Assembly (NCBI RefSeq): GCF_004217495.1 | Contig: NZ_SHLC01000001.1 | Span: 2,728,001 to 2,792,000 of the forward strand | Source: Microterricola gilva | GTDB taxonomy: Bacteria > Actinomycetota > Actinomycetes > Actinomycetales > Microbacteriaceae | Length of the DNA stretch: 64,000 nucleotides | Direction of reading: 5' to 3' | Part shown: one piece after another, positions 49,994 through 59,545 of the stretch | Layout: each line of letters starts with the position of its first letter | Numbering within the stretch: the stretch's first letter is position 1 | The notes under the pieces: generated by a model | What the model was told of the DNA's origin: nothing | Databases searched by the model: none | The model's input: the letters and a program-made list of their open reading frames with translations, nothing else | Program-made: the position numbers and the translations under genes

Positions 49994-50590
49994 TCAGTCC
50001 CGGGAATCCGGAGCCGACGGAACGATCTCGGCACCGGCATGGCCGAGCTCGGCCAGCGCAGCCGTGCTGCTCTCCGCGGCGACACCGGCCACGAGATCGC
50101 TCAGCACGCGCACGTGCTGGCCATGCTCGAGCGCGTCAAGCGCGCTCGCCCGCACGCAGTAGTCGGTGGCGATGCCGACAACGTCCACGTGCGTCACACC
50201 GCGCTCGGTGAGCAGCGCATGCACGCTCTCGCCCTCCTCCGACACACCCTCGAAGATCGAGTACGCCGGCTTGCCCTGCCCCTTGCGGATGTGGAAGGTA
50301 ACCGCGGCGGTCTCGAAGTCCGGGTGGTAGTCGGCGCCGGGGGTTCCGGCAACGCAGTGCGCCGGCCACGTGTCGACGAAGTCGGGCTCGGCATCCGTTG
50401 CGAAGTGCCCACCGTTGTCGTTGCCCTCGTCGTGCCAGTCGCGGGAGGCGAAGATCGTCCCGTAGTCTGCGGCGTGCCCAGCGAGGAAGCGGGTGATGCC
50501 GGCCGCCACAGCGGCCCCGCCGTCGACCCCGAGGGCACCGCCCTCTGTGAAGTCGTTCTGCACATCGATGATGAAGAGAGCCCTGCTCAC
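49994..50590 (-). CDS. pncA: Nicotinamidase / isochorismatase-family hydrolase
   Basis: A 198-residue amidase with the triad Asp9 (FIIDVQNDF), Lys (IRKGQGK) and Cys (GIATDYCVRASALDA). Metal-binding residues are in SRDWHDEGNDNGGHF. It converts nicotinamide to nicotinate for NAD salvage. I chose the GTG at 50590, with GGAGG just upstream, rather than a TTG at 50602. The family resemblance to PncA is strong (the GTPGADYHPDF element), so this is better called nicotinamidase than a generic isochorismatase. Confidence 0.92.
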   Translation of the reverse strand: MSRALFIIDVQNDFTEGGALGVDGGAAVAAGITRFLAGHAADYGTIFASRDWHDEGNDNGGHFATDAEPDFVDTWPAHCVAGTPGADYHPDFETAAVTFHIRKGQGKPAYSIFEGVSEEGESVHALLTERGVTHVDVVGIATDYCVRASALDALEHGQHVRVLSDLVAGVAAESSTAALAELGHAGAEIVPSAPDSRD

Positions 50591-50701
50591 GATCGCCTCC
50601 AACTGCTCTTGCCGTCACTCCATTATTGACGACTGTGCCACGGCGGGGCTCAGGGCTTCAGGCGCTGGTGCTCCGTCCGCCACCGTGCTACGCCGGGCGC
50701 G

Positions 50702-52195
50702 CTACTGGTTGGAGAGACTGTCGCCGCAGCTGTAGAAGCCGGCGGTGAGCGCGTCGATCGCGGTCTTGGCGCTGTCGTCGACGTCGTCGAGGGCGTAGAT
50801 CGCGAAGGTGAGCGGTGTGCCGTCTGCGGCGTGGATGACGCCGGAGAGCGTGTATCCGGTGTCGATCCAGCCGGTCTTGGCGAAGACGGCGCCGTCGGCC
50901 ACCGCACTGTCGCCGGTGAAGCGGTCGCTGTAGGAGAGCGATCCAGACTGCCCTGCGACGGGGAGACCGTCGAAGAGCGCCCCGAGGTTGCCCTCGCGCG
51001 CATTGATCTTCGTGAAGAGCTGGGTGAGGTAGTTCGGCGGAACCGCGTTGTCATCGCTCAGGCCAGAACCGTCGACGATGACGATGCCGGTGGTATCGAT
51101 GCCGTATGCGGCGAGGCCCTGCAGCACGCCGGCCTGGATCGACTCGAAGCCGTTGCCCGCGCCGGATTCCACCGCAACGAGCCGGGCGAGCATCTCGGCG
51201 ATCGCGTTGTCGGAGACGATGAGCGTCTGCTGGACGAGGGTGGAGACGGGCTGCGACTGCACTGCGCCCAGCTGGGCGGCGCCAGCGGGGGCCGTTCCGC
51301 GTTCGATGCTGACGCCGCCGAGCTCGGCGGCGAAGGCCTCACCGGCGCGGCCGATCGGGTCCTCACTCCTGGTCGAGGTGTTGTTGTACGGGTTGTCGCG
51401 GTCGCCGTCGACCTGCAACGCCGTGATGGGGGGCATGTAGCCGTCCCAGAGTTCCTTGCTGTCCCAGCTCGGCTGCCACTCGGCGCCGCCGAACATGGAG
51501 GAGTCGAGGATGAGCTTCGTCAGCGGCGGGTTCGCCGGGTCCGCGGCCCAGGCAGCCTCCACCTGAGCGGCGAGATCGTCGAGGTGGGCGGCGCCCGCGT
51601 ACGCCGACTCGTCGCCGCTCGGGGTGCGACTGAGGGTGATGTCGCCCCCGCCGACGAGCACGACGGAGCCCGGCTCCGCGCCCTTCACGACGGTCGTCGT
51701 CGCACGGTAGTCGGGGCCGAGGACCTCGAGGGCGGCCGCCGAGGTGAGCACCTTGAGCACGCTGGCCGCGCGGGAGGCCGTGTTGCCGCCCCGGTCGTAG
51801 AGGACGGCGCCCGTTGTGGCGTTGCGCACCTGGGCCTGGAAGCTGCCGAGGCGGGGATCGCTCGCGAGATCGGCAACGGAGCAGCTGCGCACGATGCTCG
51901 CAGCCGGCACCGCACCCGGCGCGGGGCGCGCCGTCTGCGTCGGCGTCGGGGTGGGCGTCGGAGTCGGTGTGGCGCTGGGCGCGGATGCCGCGACCGGTGC
52001 GCCGACGGCGCTGCCCGCTGCGACGGCGATGCCGCCGAAGAGCACCAGGGCGAGCGTTCCGCCCGCGATCATCGTGGCGCGCGGGTGTGCACGCAGTCGC
52101 GCGAGCAGACCGGAACCGTTCGCAGCGGCATCCGCGGGGGACGCGGGCGCAGAGGGACCGGGCGGGGTCGGGTTCAGCTCGTCGGAATCAGGCAC
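50702..52195 (-). CDS. dacB: D-Ala-D-Ala carboxypeptidase/endopeptidase, PBP4 type (peptidase S13)
   Basis: A 497-residue penicillin-binding protein. Its active-site motifs are SVLK (SxxK), SDN (SxN) in VSDNAIAEML and KTG in FAKTGWIDTG. The N-terminus is cytoplasmic and disordered, then comes a single membrane anchor (ATMIAGGTLALVLFGGIAVA), then a TPTPTPTPTPTQT linker, then the catalytic domain outside the membrane. It trims or cleaves peptidoglycan cross-links. GTG start. No operon partner is evident. Confidence 0.92.
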   Translation of the reverse strand: MPDSDELNPTPPGPSAPASPADAAANGSGLLARLRAHPRATMIAGGTLALVLFGGIAVAAGSAVGAPVAASAPSATPTPTPTPTPTQTARPAPGAVPAASIVRSCSVADLASDPRLGSFQAQVRNATTGAVLYDRGGNTASRAASVLKVLTSAAALEVLGPDYRATTTVVKGAEPGSVVLVGGGDITLSRTPSGDESAYAGAAHLDDLAAQVEAAWAADPANPPLTKLILDSSMFGGAEWQPSWDSKELWDGYMPPITALQVDGDRDNPYNNTSTRSEDPIGRAGEAFAAELGGVSIERGTAPAGAAQLGAVQSQPVSTLVQQTLIVSDNAIAEMLARLVAVESGAGNGFESIQAGVLQGLAAYGIDTTGIVIVDGSGLSDDNAVPPNYLTQLFTKINAREGNLGALFDGLPVAGQSGSLSYSDRFTGDSAVADGAVFAKTGWIDTGYTLSGVIHAADGTPLTFAIYALDDVDDSAKTAIDALTAGFYSCGDSLSNQ

Positions 52196-52271
52196 CCCGG
52201 TATTTTACGGGGCGAGTCTGTGCGCTCCGTGGACGACCACCGCCCGGCGCTGCTGCGCAGGACGGCCGCGG

Positions 52272-53264
52272 TCATTCGCCCGGGTACTTGAGGCCGATCT
52301 GGGCCCGGATGTCGTCGAGCGTCTGCATGATCTGCACGGTCTCGTCGAGCGGCATCCGCACGTCGACCCGCTCGCCGGCGGCGATCAGACCCTCGATCGC
52401 CTGCGCCTGGTAGTGCATGCCGCGCCCGTTGACCTCGGAGACGTAGTGCTCGACGACGGCTCCGAGGGAGTCAAGCACGCGGAAGCTCGTCGGTGAGTAC
52501 CAGACGCCGTCGATCTCGATGCTGCCATCGGTGCCGAGGATCGTGGCCCGGTTCGGGCCCTTCGTGTCGCTGGCCGAGAGCGTGGAGGCGATGGCTCCGC
52601 TCTCATAGCTGAAGAGCGTTGCGACCTGCGCGTCGGCGCCCGTCGCCTTGAATCGGGCCGCGGCCTGGATGCTCGCGGGCGCGCCGAACAGCGACGAAGC
52701 GAAGGAGATGGGGTAGATGCCGAGGTCGAGCAAGGCGCCGCCGCCGAGCTCGAGCGAGTTGAGGCGGTGCTGCGGGTCTTCGGAGAGCTTCTGCGTGTGG
52801 TCGGCGATGAGGCTGCGCACGGTTCCGATCGTTCCGGCGGCAAGGATCTCGCGGATGCGCTGCATGTGCGGCAGGAAGCGGGTCCACATGGCCTCGAGGA
52901 TGACGAGACCGGTGCTCTCGGCGAGCGCGGCCAGTTCGCGGGCCTCGTCCGCGTTCAGTGTGAACGGCTTCTCGACGAGCACGTGCTTGCCCGCGTTCAG
53001 GGCGAGGGTCGCGTGCTCGGCGTGGAACGGGTGCGGGGAGGCGACGTAGATCACATCGACCTCCGGGTCTGCGACCAGATCGTCGTAGCTGGCGTGCACG
53101 TTCGGGATTCCGAACTCGGCGGCGAACTGGGCCGCGGCATCCGCTCGCCTCGAGCCGACAGCCTGCACGGTGTGCCCGTTCAGCACGAGATCGGAGGTGA
53201 ACAGGTGGGCGATGCCGCCGGTCGCAAGAATTCCCCAGCGCAGTGAAGTCGTCGTCGTAGTCAC
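52272..53264 (-). CDS. Gfo/Idh/MocA family oxidoreductase
   Basis: A 330-residue NAD(P)-dependent dehydrogenase. The Rossmann start is RWGILATGGIAHLF, followed by IYVASPHPFHAEH and the catalytic EKPFTLN, then the C-terminal sheet domain (LELGGGALLDLGIYPISF). Members oxidise or reduce sugars, inositols or trans-dihydrodiols. The GTG at 53264 is the start that fits the family; a longer frame begins at 53306. Nothing nearby fixes the substrate. Confidence 0.91.
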   Translation of the reverse strand: MTTTTTSLRWGILATGGIAHLFTSDLVLNGHTVQAVGSRRADAAAQFAAEFGIPNVHASYDDLVADPEVDVIYVASPHPFHAEHATLALNAGKHVLVEKPFTLNADEARELAALAESTGLVILEAMWTRFLPHMQRIREILAAGTIGTVRSLIADHTQKLSEDPQHRLNSLELGGGALLDLGIYPISFASSLFGAPASIQAAARFKATGADAQVATLFSYESGAIASTLSASDTKGPNRATILGTDGSIEIDGVWYSPTSFRVLDSLGAVVEHYVSEVNGRGMHYQAQAIEGLIAAGERVDVRMPLDETVQIMQTLDDIRAQIGLKYPGE

Positions 53265-53318
53265 CGGCTCAGCATAGTGCTGCCGGTGGCCGCGTTGTCG
53301 ACCCATCGACAGCTCGCG

Positions 53319-53564
53319 TTAGCGATCTCCGGGCGCCGGATCGGCCTCGGCCCTGGCCTCGCGATCCCGCATCGCCCATTCGACGCCGGAGAGCACCGTC
53401 CAGCCGACCACGGTGACCAGGCCGATCACCGAGATCACGGTGCCGAAGACCATGAGCCCTCCCCCGGCGAGTGGGCCGCTCCCCAACGCGACGAGAAGCA
53501 CGCCGAGAAGCACGCCAACTGAGCCCATCGTGCCCAGAATCGTCCGGTATGGATTCGCTTTCAT
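53319..53564 (-). CDS. Small membrane protein of unknown function
   Basis: An 81-residue protein with two hydrophobic segments (TMGSVGVLLGVLLVALGSG and GLMVFGTVISVIGLVTVVG) and a charged C-terminal tail (MRDREARAEADPAPGDR). ATG start. Similar short two-helix proteins are common in actinobacteria; I recognise no family or task. It lies upstream of tRNA-Thr on the opposite strand. Confidence 0.65.
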   Translation of the reverse strand: MKANPYRTILGTMGSVGVLLGVLLVALGSGPLAGGGLMVFGTVISVIGLVTVVGWTVLSGVEWAMRDREARAEADPAPGDR

Positions 53565-53657
53565 GGTGTGAGCGTAGCGCTGCTGTACAAAAACGCTCCA
53601 AACGTCAGCTAAGCTTTATTGCTGTGCCATCCAAGCGAGAAATCGCATGTGTGCCAC

Positions 53658-53733
53658 GCCGCCTTAGCTCAGTCGGCAGAGCGTCTCACTCGTAATGAGA
53701 AGGTCGTGGGTTCGATTCCCACAGGCGGCCCCA
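53658..53733 (+). tRNA. tRNA-Thr (CGT)
   Basis: The cloverleaf is complete: acceptor GCCGCCT/AGGCGGC, D-arm GCTC/GAGC, anticodon stem TCTCA/TGAGA with loop CTCGTAA (anticodon CGT at 53691-53693), T-arm GTGGG/CCCAC with TTCGATT. The CCA end is encoded (53731-53733). Without CCA it runs 53658-53730. Confidence 0.97.
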
Positions 53734-53738
53734 GCGAC

Positions 53739-53776
53739 AAGGGCCAGGATCCACACGGATCCTGGCCCTTTTCTTT
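53739..53776 (+). terminator. Intrinsic terminator of tRNA-Thr
   Basis: AAGGGCCAGGATCC (53739-53752) pairs perfectly with GGATCCTGGCCCTT (53757-53770), with a four-base loop and a TTCTTT tail. Confidence 0.92.
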
Positions 53777-53833
53777 ACTTCGGCGATGGACGGGTTGACG
53801 GCCGTCGGCACAGCCGGACGTTATCGTCAGAGC

Positions 53834-54943
53834 ATGGCCGACTTCACCATCTCCGTCCCGTCCGACGTGCTCGAGGATCTGCGTTCCCGGCTGCGCAACA
53901 CCCGATACACGGCGCCGAGCGCCAGCGACTGGGAGGCCGGGACCGACACCGACTACCTGCGGTCCTTGCTCGACTACTGGGCGAACGACTTTGACTGGTC
54001 GGCGGCCGAGGCCCGGCTCAACGCCTATCCGCAGTTCGTCGAGCGTGGACTGCATTTCGTGCACGTGCGGCGCGACCCGACCCGGCCACCGGTACTGCTG
54101 GCGCACGGGTGGCCGAGCAGCTTCATCGAGATGCTGCCGCTGCTGGAGCTGCTGGATGTGGACGTCGTCATCCCCTCGCTGCCCGGCTTCCTCTTCTCCG
54201 AGCTGCCGCAGGGCCCCCTCACCCGCGCGAGCATCGCCGAGGAGTTCCACCTGCTGATGACGGAGACCCTCGGTTACGAGCGGTACTTCGCCTTCGGCGG
54301 TGACATCGGCGGAGTGGCCAGCAGCTGGCTCGCCACCGTGCACCCCGAGCACGTCGCCGGGCTGCACATGATCCATGGGCCGTTTCCGGCGAGTTTCGAT
54401 GCGGAGCCGATCACGCCGGAGGAGCAGGCGTTCCTCGATGCTGACGCGCTCTACGACGAGCGGGACTCCGGGTACAGCGGGATCATGGGCACACGGCCAG
54501 ACACGATCGCGGCCGCACTCGCAGACTCGCCGGCCGGGCTCGCCGCCTGGATCATCGACAAGTATCGGGATTGGAGCGACTGCGGTGGCGACCTGGAGTC
54601 GCGATTCGACAAGGACACGCTGTGCACAATCCTGACCCTTTATTGGGCGACGGAATGCATCGGCACCTCCTTCCGCCAGTATCTGGACTACCCGCACAAC
54701 GCGCCGCGCGCGACGATCACCGTGCCCGTCGCGGTCACGGTCAGCCATGAACCGGGAATGGCCGGCTTCGTGCGCTCCATCGCGGAACGGGCAGCCAGCG
54801 ACATCCGTCACTACTCGAGCCCGGGCCGTGGAGGCCACTTCCTCGCCTTCGAGGAACCGGGCCTGATCGCCGACGAGCTCGGCGCGTTCATGCGCTCCGT
54901 CGTCGCTGGCGACAGGACGCCGCCGGGTCCCAGCGAACGCTGA
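53834..54943 (+). CDS. Epoxide hydrolase-type alpha/beta hydrolase
   Basis: A 369-residue protein with the N-terminal EHN domain (SDVLEDLRSRLRNTRYT), then the alpha/beta core. Oxyanion HGWPSSFIEM, nucleophile Asp in FGGDIGGVASSW, and His in GRGGHFLAFEEP are visible. The D-x-G nucleophile and HGWP fit epoxide hydrolases, the juvenile-hormone/microsomal type. I took the ATG at 53834 rather than the upstream frame start at 53786, since the EHN domain begins there. Confidence 0.9.
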   Translation: MADFTISVPSDVLEDLRSRLRNTRYTAPSASDWEAGTDTDYLRSLLDYWANDFDWSAAEARLNAYPQFVERGLHFVHVRRDPTRPPVLLAHGWPSSFIEMLPLLELLDVDVVIPSLPGFLFSELPQGPLTRASIAEEFHLLMTETLGYERYFAFGGDIGGVASSWLATVHPEHVAGLHMIHGPFPASFDAEPITPEEQAFLDADALYDERDSGYSGIMGTRPDTIAAALADSPAGLAAWIIDKYRDWSDCGGDLESRFDKDTLCTILTLYWATECIGTSFRQYLDYPHNAPRATITVPVAVTVSHEPGMAGFVRSIAERAASDIRHYSSPGRGGHFLAFEEPGLIADELGAFMRSVVAGDRTPPGPSER

Positions 54944-54971
54944 GCGCAATCCCAGCGCACCGGCGTACCGT

Positions 54972-56012
54972 GTGTGCGTGGTTGAACGGGGTCGGGCGGA
55001 TCCGAGCGGCGTGTTCGCCGTCGGCCGCCGTGCCAGAGGCGTGTTGCGCCGTGTGCCCGTCTGGGTCTGGCGCCTGCTCATGCGCGCCGTCAGCCCGGGC
55101 GAGCTGCGCCGTTTCAACGCCGAGCCCATCACCGGCGTCCGCTACTGGCACGACATCGACTTCGTCGGCGACGGCATCCGCTCGCACCGCCTCGACGTGA
55201 TGGCCCCGGACGCCGCGGCCGATCACACACCCGAACACGGCGGCGCCCTGCCGGTCTACGTGTACTTCCACGGTGGCGGCTGGACCTCCGGCGACAAGGC
55301 CTCCCTCACCAAGTACTGCGCCCGCCAGGCTGCTGGCGGCGTGGTCGTCGTCAACGTCAACTACCGGATGGCGCCCCACTTCCACCTCGGCCACGTGCTC
55401 GAGGACGCCAACGCCGCACTGCGCTGGGTGAGCGCGGAGATCGACGGCTACGGCGGTGACGCACAGCGCATCGTGCTCGGCGGCGATTCGGCCGGCGGAC
55501 AAATCTCGGCGCTGATGACCGCGGCGAGCTTCCAGCCGGAGCTGGCCGAGCACCACGGACTGGTTCCTGCTGTGCCTGCCGCACAGCTGAAGGGCCTTGT
55601 CCAGCACTGCAGCATCGTGGACTTCTCCGTGTTCTTCGACAAGGGCTTCGTGATGAGCCTGAACTTCATCCGCATGCTCCTCCCGCAGAGCACGGCGCCG
55701 AGCGGCTCGACGCCCGCGCAGCGACGCCACCGGCTGCGCGAGGCCGCGCACTTCATGTCACCGATCGAATGGCTCGACTCGCGCTGCCCGCCCGTGTTCA
55801 TCACGACATCCGAACGCGACTTCTTCTACGCGTCCAACATGAACCTGATCGCCCGGCTGCGGGAACACGGCGTGCACGTCGACACGCTCGTCTACGGCTG
55901 GGGCAGCGCGAACACCGAGCACACCTGGCAGCAGAACTTCCGCTACCCGGAGTCGCAGGAGGTCTACCGGCGCCTGCAGGCCTTCATCACGGCGGTGACG
56001 GTGAAGGTCTAG
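54972..56012 (+). CDS. Alpha/beta hydrolase (esterase/lipase, HGGG type)
   Basis: A 346-residue esterase with oxyanion motif FHGGGWTSGDK, nucleophile GGDSAGGQ, Asp in TSERDFFYA and His in GSANTEHTW. A hydrophobic or amphipathic N-terminal stretch (VPVWVWRLLMRAV) may associate with the membrane. GTG start at 54972, with a second in-frame GTG at 54978. It follows the epoxide hydrolase by 28 bases and may be in the same transcript. Confidence 0.88.
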   Translation: MCVVERGRADPSGVFAVGRRARGVLRRVPVWVWRLLMRAVSPGELRRFNAEPITGVRYWHDIDFVGDGIRSHRLDVMAPDAAADHTPEHGGALPVYVYFHGGGWTSGDKASLTKYCARQAAGGVVVVNVNYRMAPHFHLGHVLEDANAALRWVSAEIDGYGGDAQRIVLGGDSAGGQISALMTAASFQPELAEHHGLVPAVPAAQLKGLVQHCSIVDFSVFFDKGFVMSLNFIRMLLPQSTAPSGSTPAQRRHRLREAAHFMSPIEWLDSRCPPVFITTSERDFFYASNMNLIARLREHGVHVDTLVYGWGSANTEHTWQQNFRYPESQEVYRRLQAFITAVTVKV

Positions 56013-56051
56013 CATTCTTGGTAACTCTCCCGATGCGAACCGGAGGTGACC

Positions 56052-57008
56052 GTGGGCAGTCCAGCCGAGTGGGCCGACGACGAGCACCCCCGCGGCGGGT
56101 CGGCGCATGTCGCCGGGGAGCAGCAGGCTGATGCCGCGGCCCTGGCAGACGCCGCGCTGCAGGATTTCGATTGGTCGGTGCTGCCGCCGGACGTCCGCGC
56201 GACGACATTCGCCGCGCCGAGCGGACCGCTGGCCATGATCAGCTGCGGCGACGAGGCGGCGCCGCCCGTGCTGCTGGTGCCGGGGGCGACGGGGTCCAAG
56301 GAGGATTTCGTGCTCATGATGCCGCTCCTGGCCGCCGCCGGCTATTTCACGATCAGCTTCGACCTGGCCGGGCAGTATCAGTCGGCCGCCGCCGGGCCGG
56401 AGACGTTGACGCCGCCCCAGGCGCACTACGACCACGAGCTCTTCGTCAACGACCTCCTGGCTGTGCTCCGCCAGCTCGGTCGCCCCACCCACGTCATCGG
56501 GTACTCCTTTGCCGGCGTGGTCGCCGGGTTGGCGTTCGCCCGGAACCCGGATCGCTTCGCCAGCCTGACCCTGCTCAGCTGCCCACCATTGTCCGGCCAG
56601 AGTTTCCGCGGCATCAGCAGGATCGGTCCGGCGACCGGGCTCGCCAACGCCCGGGTGGGGGCGGCACTGATGATGTGGGGCATCCGGCGCAACCTCGTCC
56701 CCGTCTCGCCCGGCCGTCTGCGCTTCGTCCGGGAGCGTTTCGCGCTCACCCGACGCGACTCGGTGCGCGACATCATCGATCTGATGCGGCGCAACCCCGA
56801 CATCAGCGTTCCGCTGGTGCGCGCCGGCCTGCCCAAGCTCGTCGCGGTCGGCGAACACGATCTCTGGCCGACGGCGCTGCACGCCGAGTTCGCCCGCTCG
56901 CTCGGGGCCGAGTTCGCCGTGTACCCGGCCGGTCACAGCCCGTGCGAGACCGCACCGCACCAGTTGTGCCGCGACCTGGTCGCGCTCTACGCCACGGCCG
57001 AGCCGTAG
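56052..57008 (+). CDS. Alpha/beta hydrolase
   Basis: A 318-residue hydrolase with LLVPGATGSKEDF, nucleophile GYSFAGVVAG, Asp in VGEHDLW and His in PAGHSPCE. The GTG at 56052 is 5 bases after GGAGG and therefore preferred over the GTG at 56046. It is of the haloperoxidase/BioH-like type, with no assigned substrate. Probably co-transcribed with the esterase upstream. Confidence 0.87.
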   Translation: MGSPAEWADDEHPRGGSAHVAGEQQADAAALADAALQDFDWSVLPPDVRATTFAAPSGPLAMISCGDEAAPPVLLVPGATGSKEDFVLMMPLLAAAGYFTISFDLAGQYQSAAAGPETLTPPQAHYDHELFVNDLLAVLRQLGRPTHVIGYSFAGVVAGLAFARNPDRFASLTLLSCPPLSGQSFRGISRIGPATGLANARVGAALMMWGIRRNLVPVSPGRLRFVRERFALTRRDSVRDIIDLMRRNPDISVPLVRAGLPKLVAVGEHDLWPTALHAEFARSLGAEFAVYPAGHSPCETAPHQLCRDLVALYATAEP

Positions 57009-57019
57009 CGGCTCCCCGG

Positions 57020-57799
57020 TCAGCCGTGATCGCGGTGGCTGCGCGCCCACTCGCGCCGTGCCCGCCGCCGCCGGAGCGGTCTCTCCGCACGGAACTCGTG
57101 TCGGAACGTCAGCCAGGCCTTGCCCAGGCGATGCCCGAGCGCACCCCAACTGCGGAACGGGCGGGCAGAGACCGGCATCCGCAGCGTCGGATCGAAACGC
57201 ACCTCCATGTCTGGGCGCACCAGATAGGAGACGTCGAGGTCGTCGTGGATGCCCGGCACGTCACGCACGACCGCCGGCCCGATCCGCGCCCAGACATCGG
57301 CCGTCATCGCGTAGTTGGAGCCGAACACCGGCGGGTGTCCGAGCAGGAATCCGACCACGTGGAAGTAGCCGCCGAGGTACAGCGTCCGCCCCAACCAGTG
57401 CACAACCTTGGGCCCGCCGTAGAAGTCGCCTGGGCCGGTGAGCAGGGTCAGCGTCGGTGCGTCGCCGAGCGCAGACTCGACCAGGGCCAGCCAGTCTCCC
57501 GCCGGGCGAGAGTCCGCATCGATCCGGGCCAGGATGCCGGCATCCGCCGCGTCGAAGCCGTGCGCAGACGCCCCGGCGACGCCCACCTCCGGCCAGTAGA
57601 TCCGGCGAACACCGGCCGCGGCGCAGACGGCAGCCGTGTCGTCGGTGCTGGCGTTGTCGACGACGATGATCTGGTCGGCCTGGCGGGTCTGGGCGGCCAG
57701 GTGGGCCAGGCAGACGGCCAGCATCGGAGCGTCGTTGCGCGACGGGATGATGACGGCGATCGTGACCGCTGGGCGACCGTTCGCATTCTGGGCGCTCAC
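57020..57799 (-). CDS. Glycosyltransferase family 2
   Basis: A 259-residue GT-A-type transferase with IAVIIPSRNDAPML, the nucleotide-binding VDNASTDDT and the metal motif RIDADSRP. The acceptor region contains FGSNYAMT and GIHDDLDVSYL. It has no membrane segment beyond a weak stretch in the middle (YFHVVGFLLG), so it is soluble or peripheral. The C-terminus is Arg-rich. The acceptor is unknown; cell-wall or exopolysaccharide sugars are typical. Confidence 0.88.
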   Translation of the reverse strand: MSAQNANGRPAVTIAVIIPSRNDAPMLAVCLAHLAAQTRQADQIIVVDNASTDDTAAVCAAAGVRRIYWPEVGVAGASAHGFDAADAGILARIDADSRPAGDWLALVESALGDAPTLTLLTGPGDFYGGPKVVHWLGRTLYLGGYFHVVGFLLGHPPVFGSNYAMTADVWARIGPAVVRDVPGIHDDLDVSYLVRPDMEVRFDPTLRMPVSARPFRSWGALGHRLGKAWLTFRHEFRAERPLRRRRARREWARSHRDHG

Positions 57800-57882
57800 G
57801 CGTGCTCCATCGCCACACCATACCTCAGCGTCGGCTCAGCGCATCAGCCCTCGCTCGGCCCGTCGGCCAGGCGCCGTCCGGC

Positions 57883-59466
57883 TCAGCACATCGGGTCGGC
57901 CGCCGGCACCGTCCCGTCGATCAGGTAGTCGTCAACCGTGTCGGCAATGCACTCGTTCGACTTGTTGTACGCGGTGTGGCCCTCGCCCTTGTACGTCACG
58001 AGGTGCCCGTTCTCGAGCTGCTCGGCCAACGCCTCGGCCCAGACATAGGGCGTCGCAGGGTCGTTGGTCGTTCCGATCACGAGGAGAGGGGCTGAGCCCT
58101 GTGCGTGGATCTCGCCGCGCTCACCCTGGAATGCGTACGGCCAGCTCGCGCAGCCGATGTCGCCGTACGACATGTACCGTCCGATCACGGGCGCCGCCTC
58201 ATCCATGACCGCCGCCTGCTCCCGCATGAGAGCGGGGTCGGCGTTGTAGCGGTAGTCCATGCAGTTCACCGCCATGAACGCCTCGGTCGAGTTGTCGCTG
58301 TACGAGCCGTCAGCGTTGCGCCCGTTGTAGGCGTCGGCGAACTCGAATGCCATCTCGGCGTCGCCGTGCATGACGCTCTCGAACATGTCGCTGAGCATGC
58401 CCCACGCGTTGGCGTCGTAGAGCGGGTAGATGATGGCCGTGAATAGGGTGCTGCCGCCCAGCTCGCGCCCATCTACCGCCCGGATCGGGCTCGCGTCGAC
58501 CGAGTCGAGCAGTGCTCCGACGGTCTTCATGCCGCTCTCGACGGTGCCGTCGAACGGGCACTCGTTGCTCTGCAGGCAGGAGCTCAGATAGGCCCGGAGC
58601 GCACTCTCGAAGCCCTGCGCCTGCGTCTTGGTGACCTCGAAGTTGCTCGTCGAGGGGTCGATCGCACCGTCGAGCACGAGCCGCCCGGTCTTGCCGGGGA
58701 ACAGCTCCGCGTAGACGGCGCCGAGGAACGTGCCGTAGGAGTATCCGAGGTAGTACAGCTTCTCGTCGCCGAGAACCGCGCGCAGCAGGTCGAGATCGCG
58801 CGCGGCGTTCTCGGTGCCGACCTGGGCGAGCAGGGGGCCGGTTCCGTCGGCGCACGCCGCACCGAAGCTCGTGGCCGATTCGGTCATCTCGGCGATCCAC
58901 GCGTCGCTGCCGCGCTCGTTCGTGCTGACGCCGTAGAGGTACTCGTCCATGCCGGCGGCGTCGTAGCAGCTCACACCGGTGGATCGCCCGACTCCGCGCG
59001 GGTCGAAGCCGACGACGTCGAAGCGCTCCTGCAGGCGCTCATCGGTGGCGTAGTCGACCGAGTCCTTGACGAAGTTGTAGCCGGAGCCGCCCGGACCGCC
59101 CGGGTTGACGAGCAGCGAGCCGATCTTCTCGCCCAGGGCGGGCTGCCGCACGAGGGCCAGCTCGATGGATCCGGATGCCGGCTCGGCCCAGTCCAGCGGA
59201 GCCTCGACGGTCGCGCACTGCATGCCGCCCCCGCAGCCGCTCCAGCTCACCCGCTGCGAGTAGAACGGTTGGAGCGCCTCGGCGACGTCCTCCCCCGTCG
59301 GCGTCGAGGTGGCCGGCGGTGGTTCTGGCAGGAACGCGGTGACGCAGCCGGAGAGCGTGAGCACGGTGACGATGGCGCCGGCCACCACGGCGCCGACGCG
59401 GCGCCTGCGGCTCCGCTGCGCGGTGCTGGCTGGGGAAGAGCCTGGGGCAATCGTCAACGTCTTCAC
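57883..59466 (-). CDS. Secreted alpha/beta hydrolase lipoprotein, SlpD/SlpE (tripeptidyl aminopeptidase) type
   Basis: A 527-residue exported lipoprotein. It has a signal segment AGAIVTVLTLSG with lipobox LSGC, oxyanion NPGGPGGSGYN, nucleophile GYSYGTFLG, Asp in GTTNDPATPY and His in KGEGHTAY. A C-terminal TAP-like domain is present. Mycelium-associated proteases of this type release tripeptides. I chose the GTG at 59466 because AGGAGAG lies just upstream and the signal peptide follows; the longer frame to 59856 runs into holB. It is downstream of holB in the conserved core order. Confidence 0.92.
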   Translation of the reverse strand: MKTLTIAPGSSPASTAQRSRRRRVGAVVAGAIVTVLTLSGCVTAFLPEPPPATSTPTGEDVAEALQPFYSQRVSWSGCGGGMQCATVEAPLDWAEPASGSIELALVRQPALGEKIGSLLVNPGGPGGSGYNFVKDSVDYATDERLQERFDVVGFDPRGVGRSTGVSCYDAAGMDEYLYGVSTNERGSDAWIAEMTESATSFGAACADGTGPLLAQVGTENAARDLDLLRAVLGDEKLYYLGYSYGTFLGAVYAELFPGKTGRLVLDGAIDPSTSNFEVTKTQAQGFESALRAYLSSCLQSNECPFDGTVESGMKTVGALLDSVDASPIRAVDGRELGGSTLFTAIIYPLYDANAWGMLSDMFESVMHGDAEMAFEFADAYNGRNADGSYSDNSTEAFMAVNCMDYRYNADPALMREQAAVMDEAAPVIGRYMSYGDIGCASWPYAFQGERGEIHAQGSAPLLVIGTTNDPATPYVWAEALAEQLENGHLVTYKGEGHTAYNKSNECIADTVDDYLIDGTVPAADPMC

Positions 59467-59545
59467 TCTCTCCTGGGTTGGCTTGTGGGTGGCGTGGCGG
59501 CTGGGTGGGGACCACGGGGTGCGGCCCGGGGCCGGGTGTCTGCGA

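Noticed and set aside
51930-51985. The GGCGTCGG-type direct repeats as a CRISPR or regulatory repeat
   Set aside because: They code for the Thr-Pro linker of the PBP4-type protein, and the period is six bases with no spacers.
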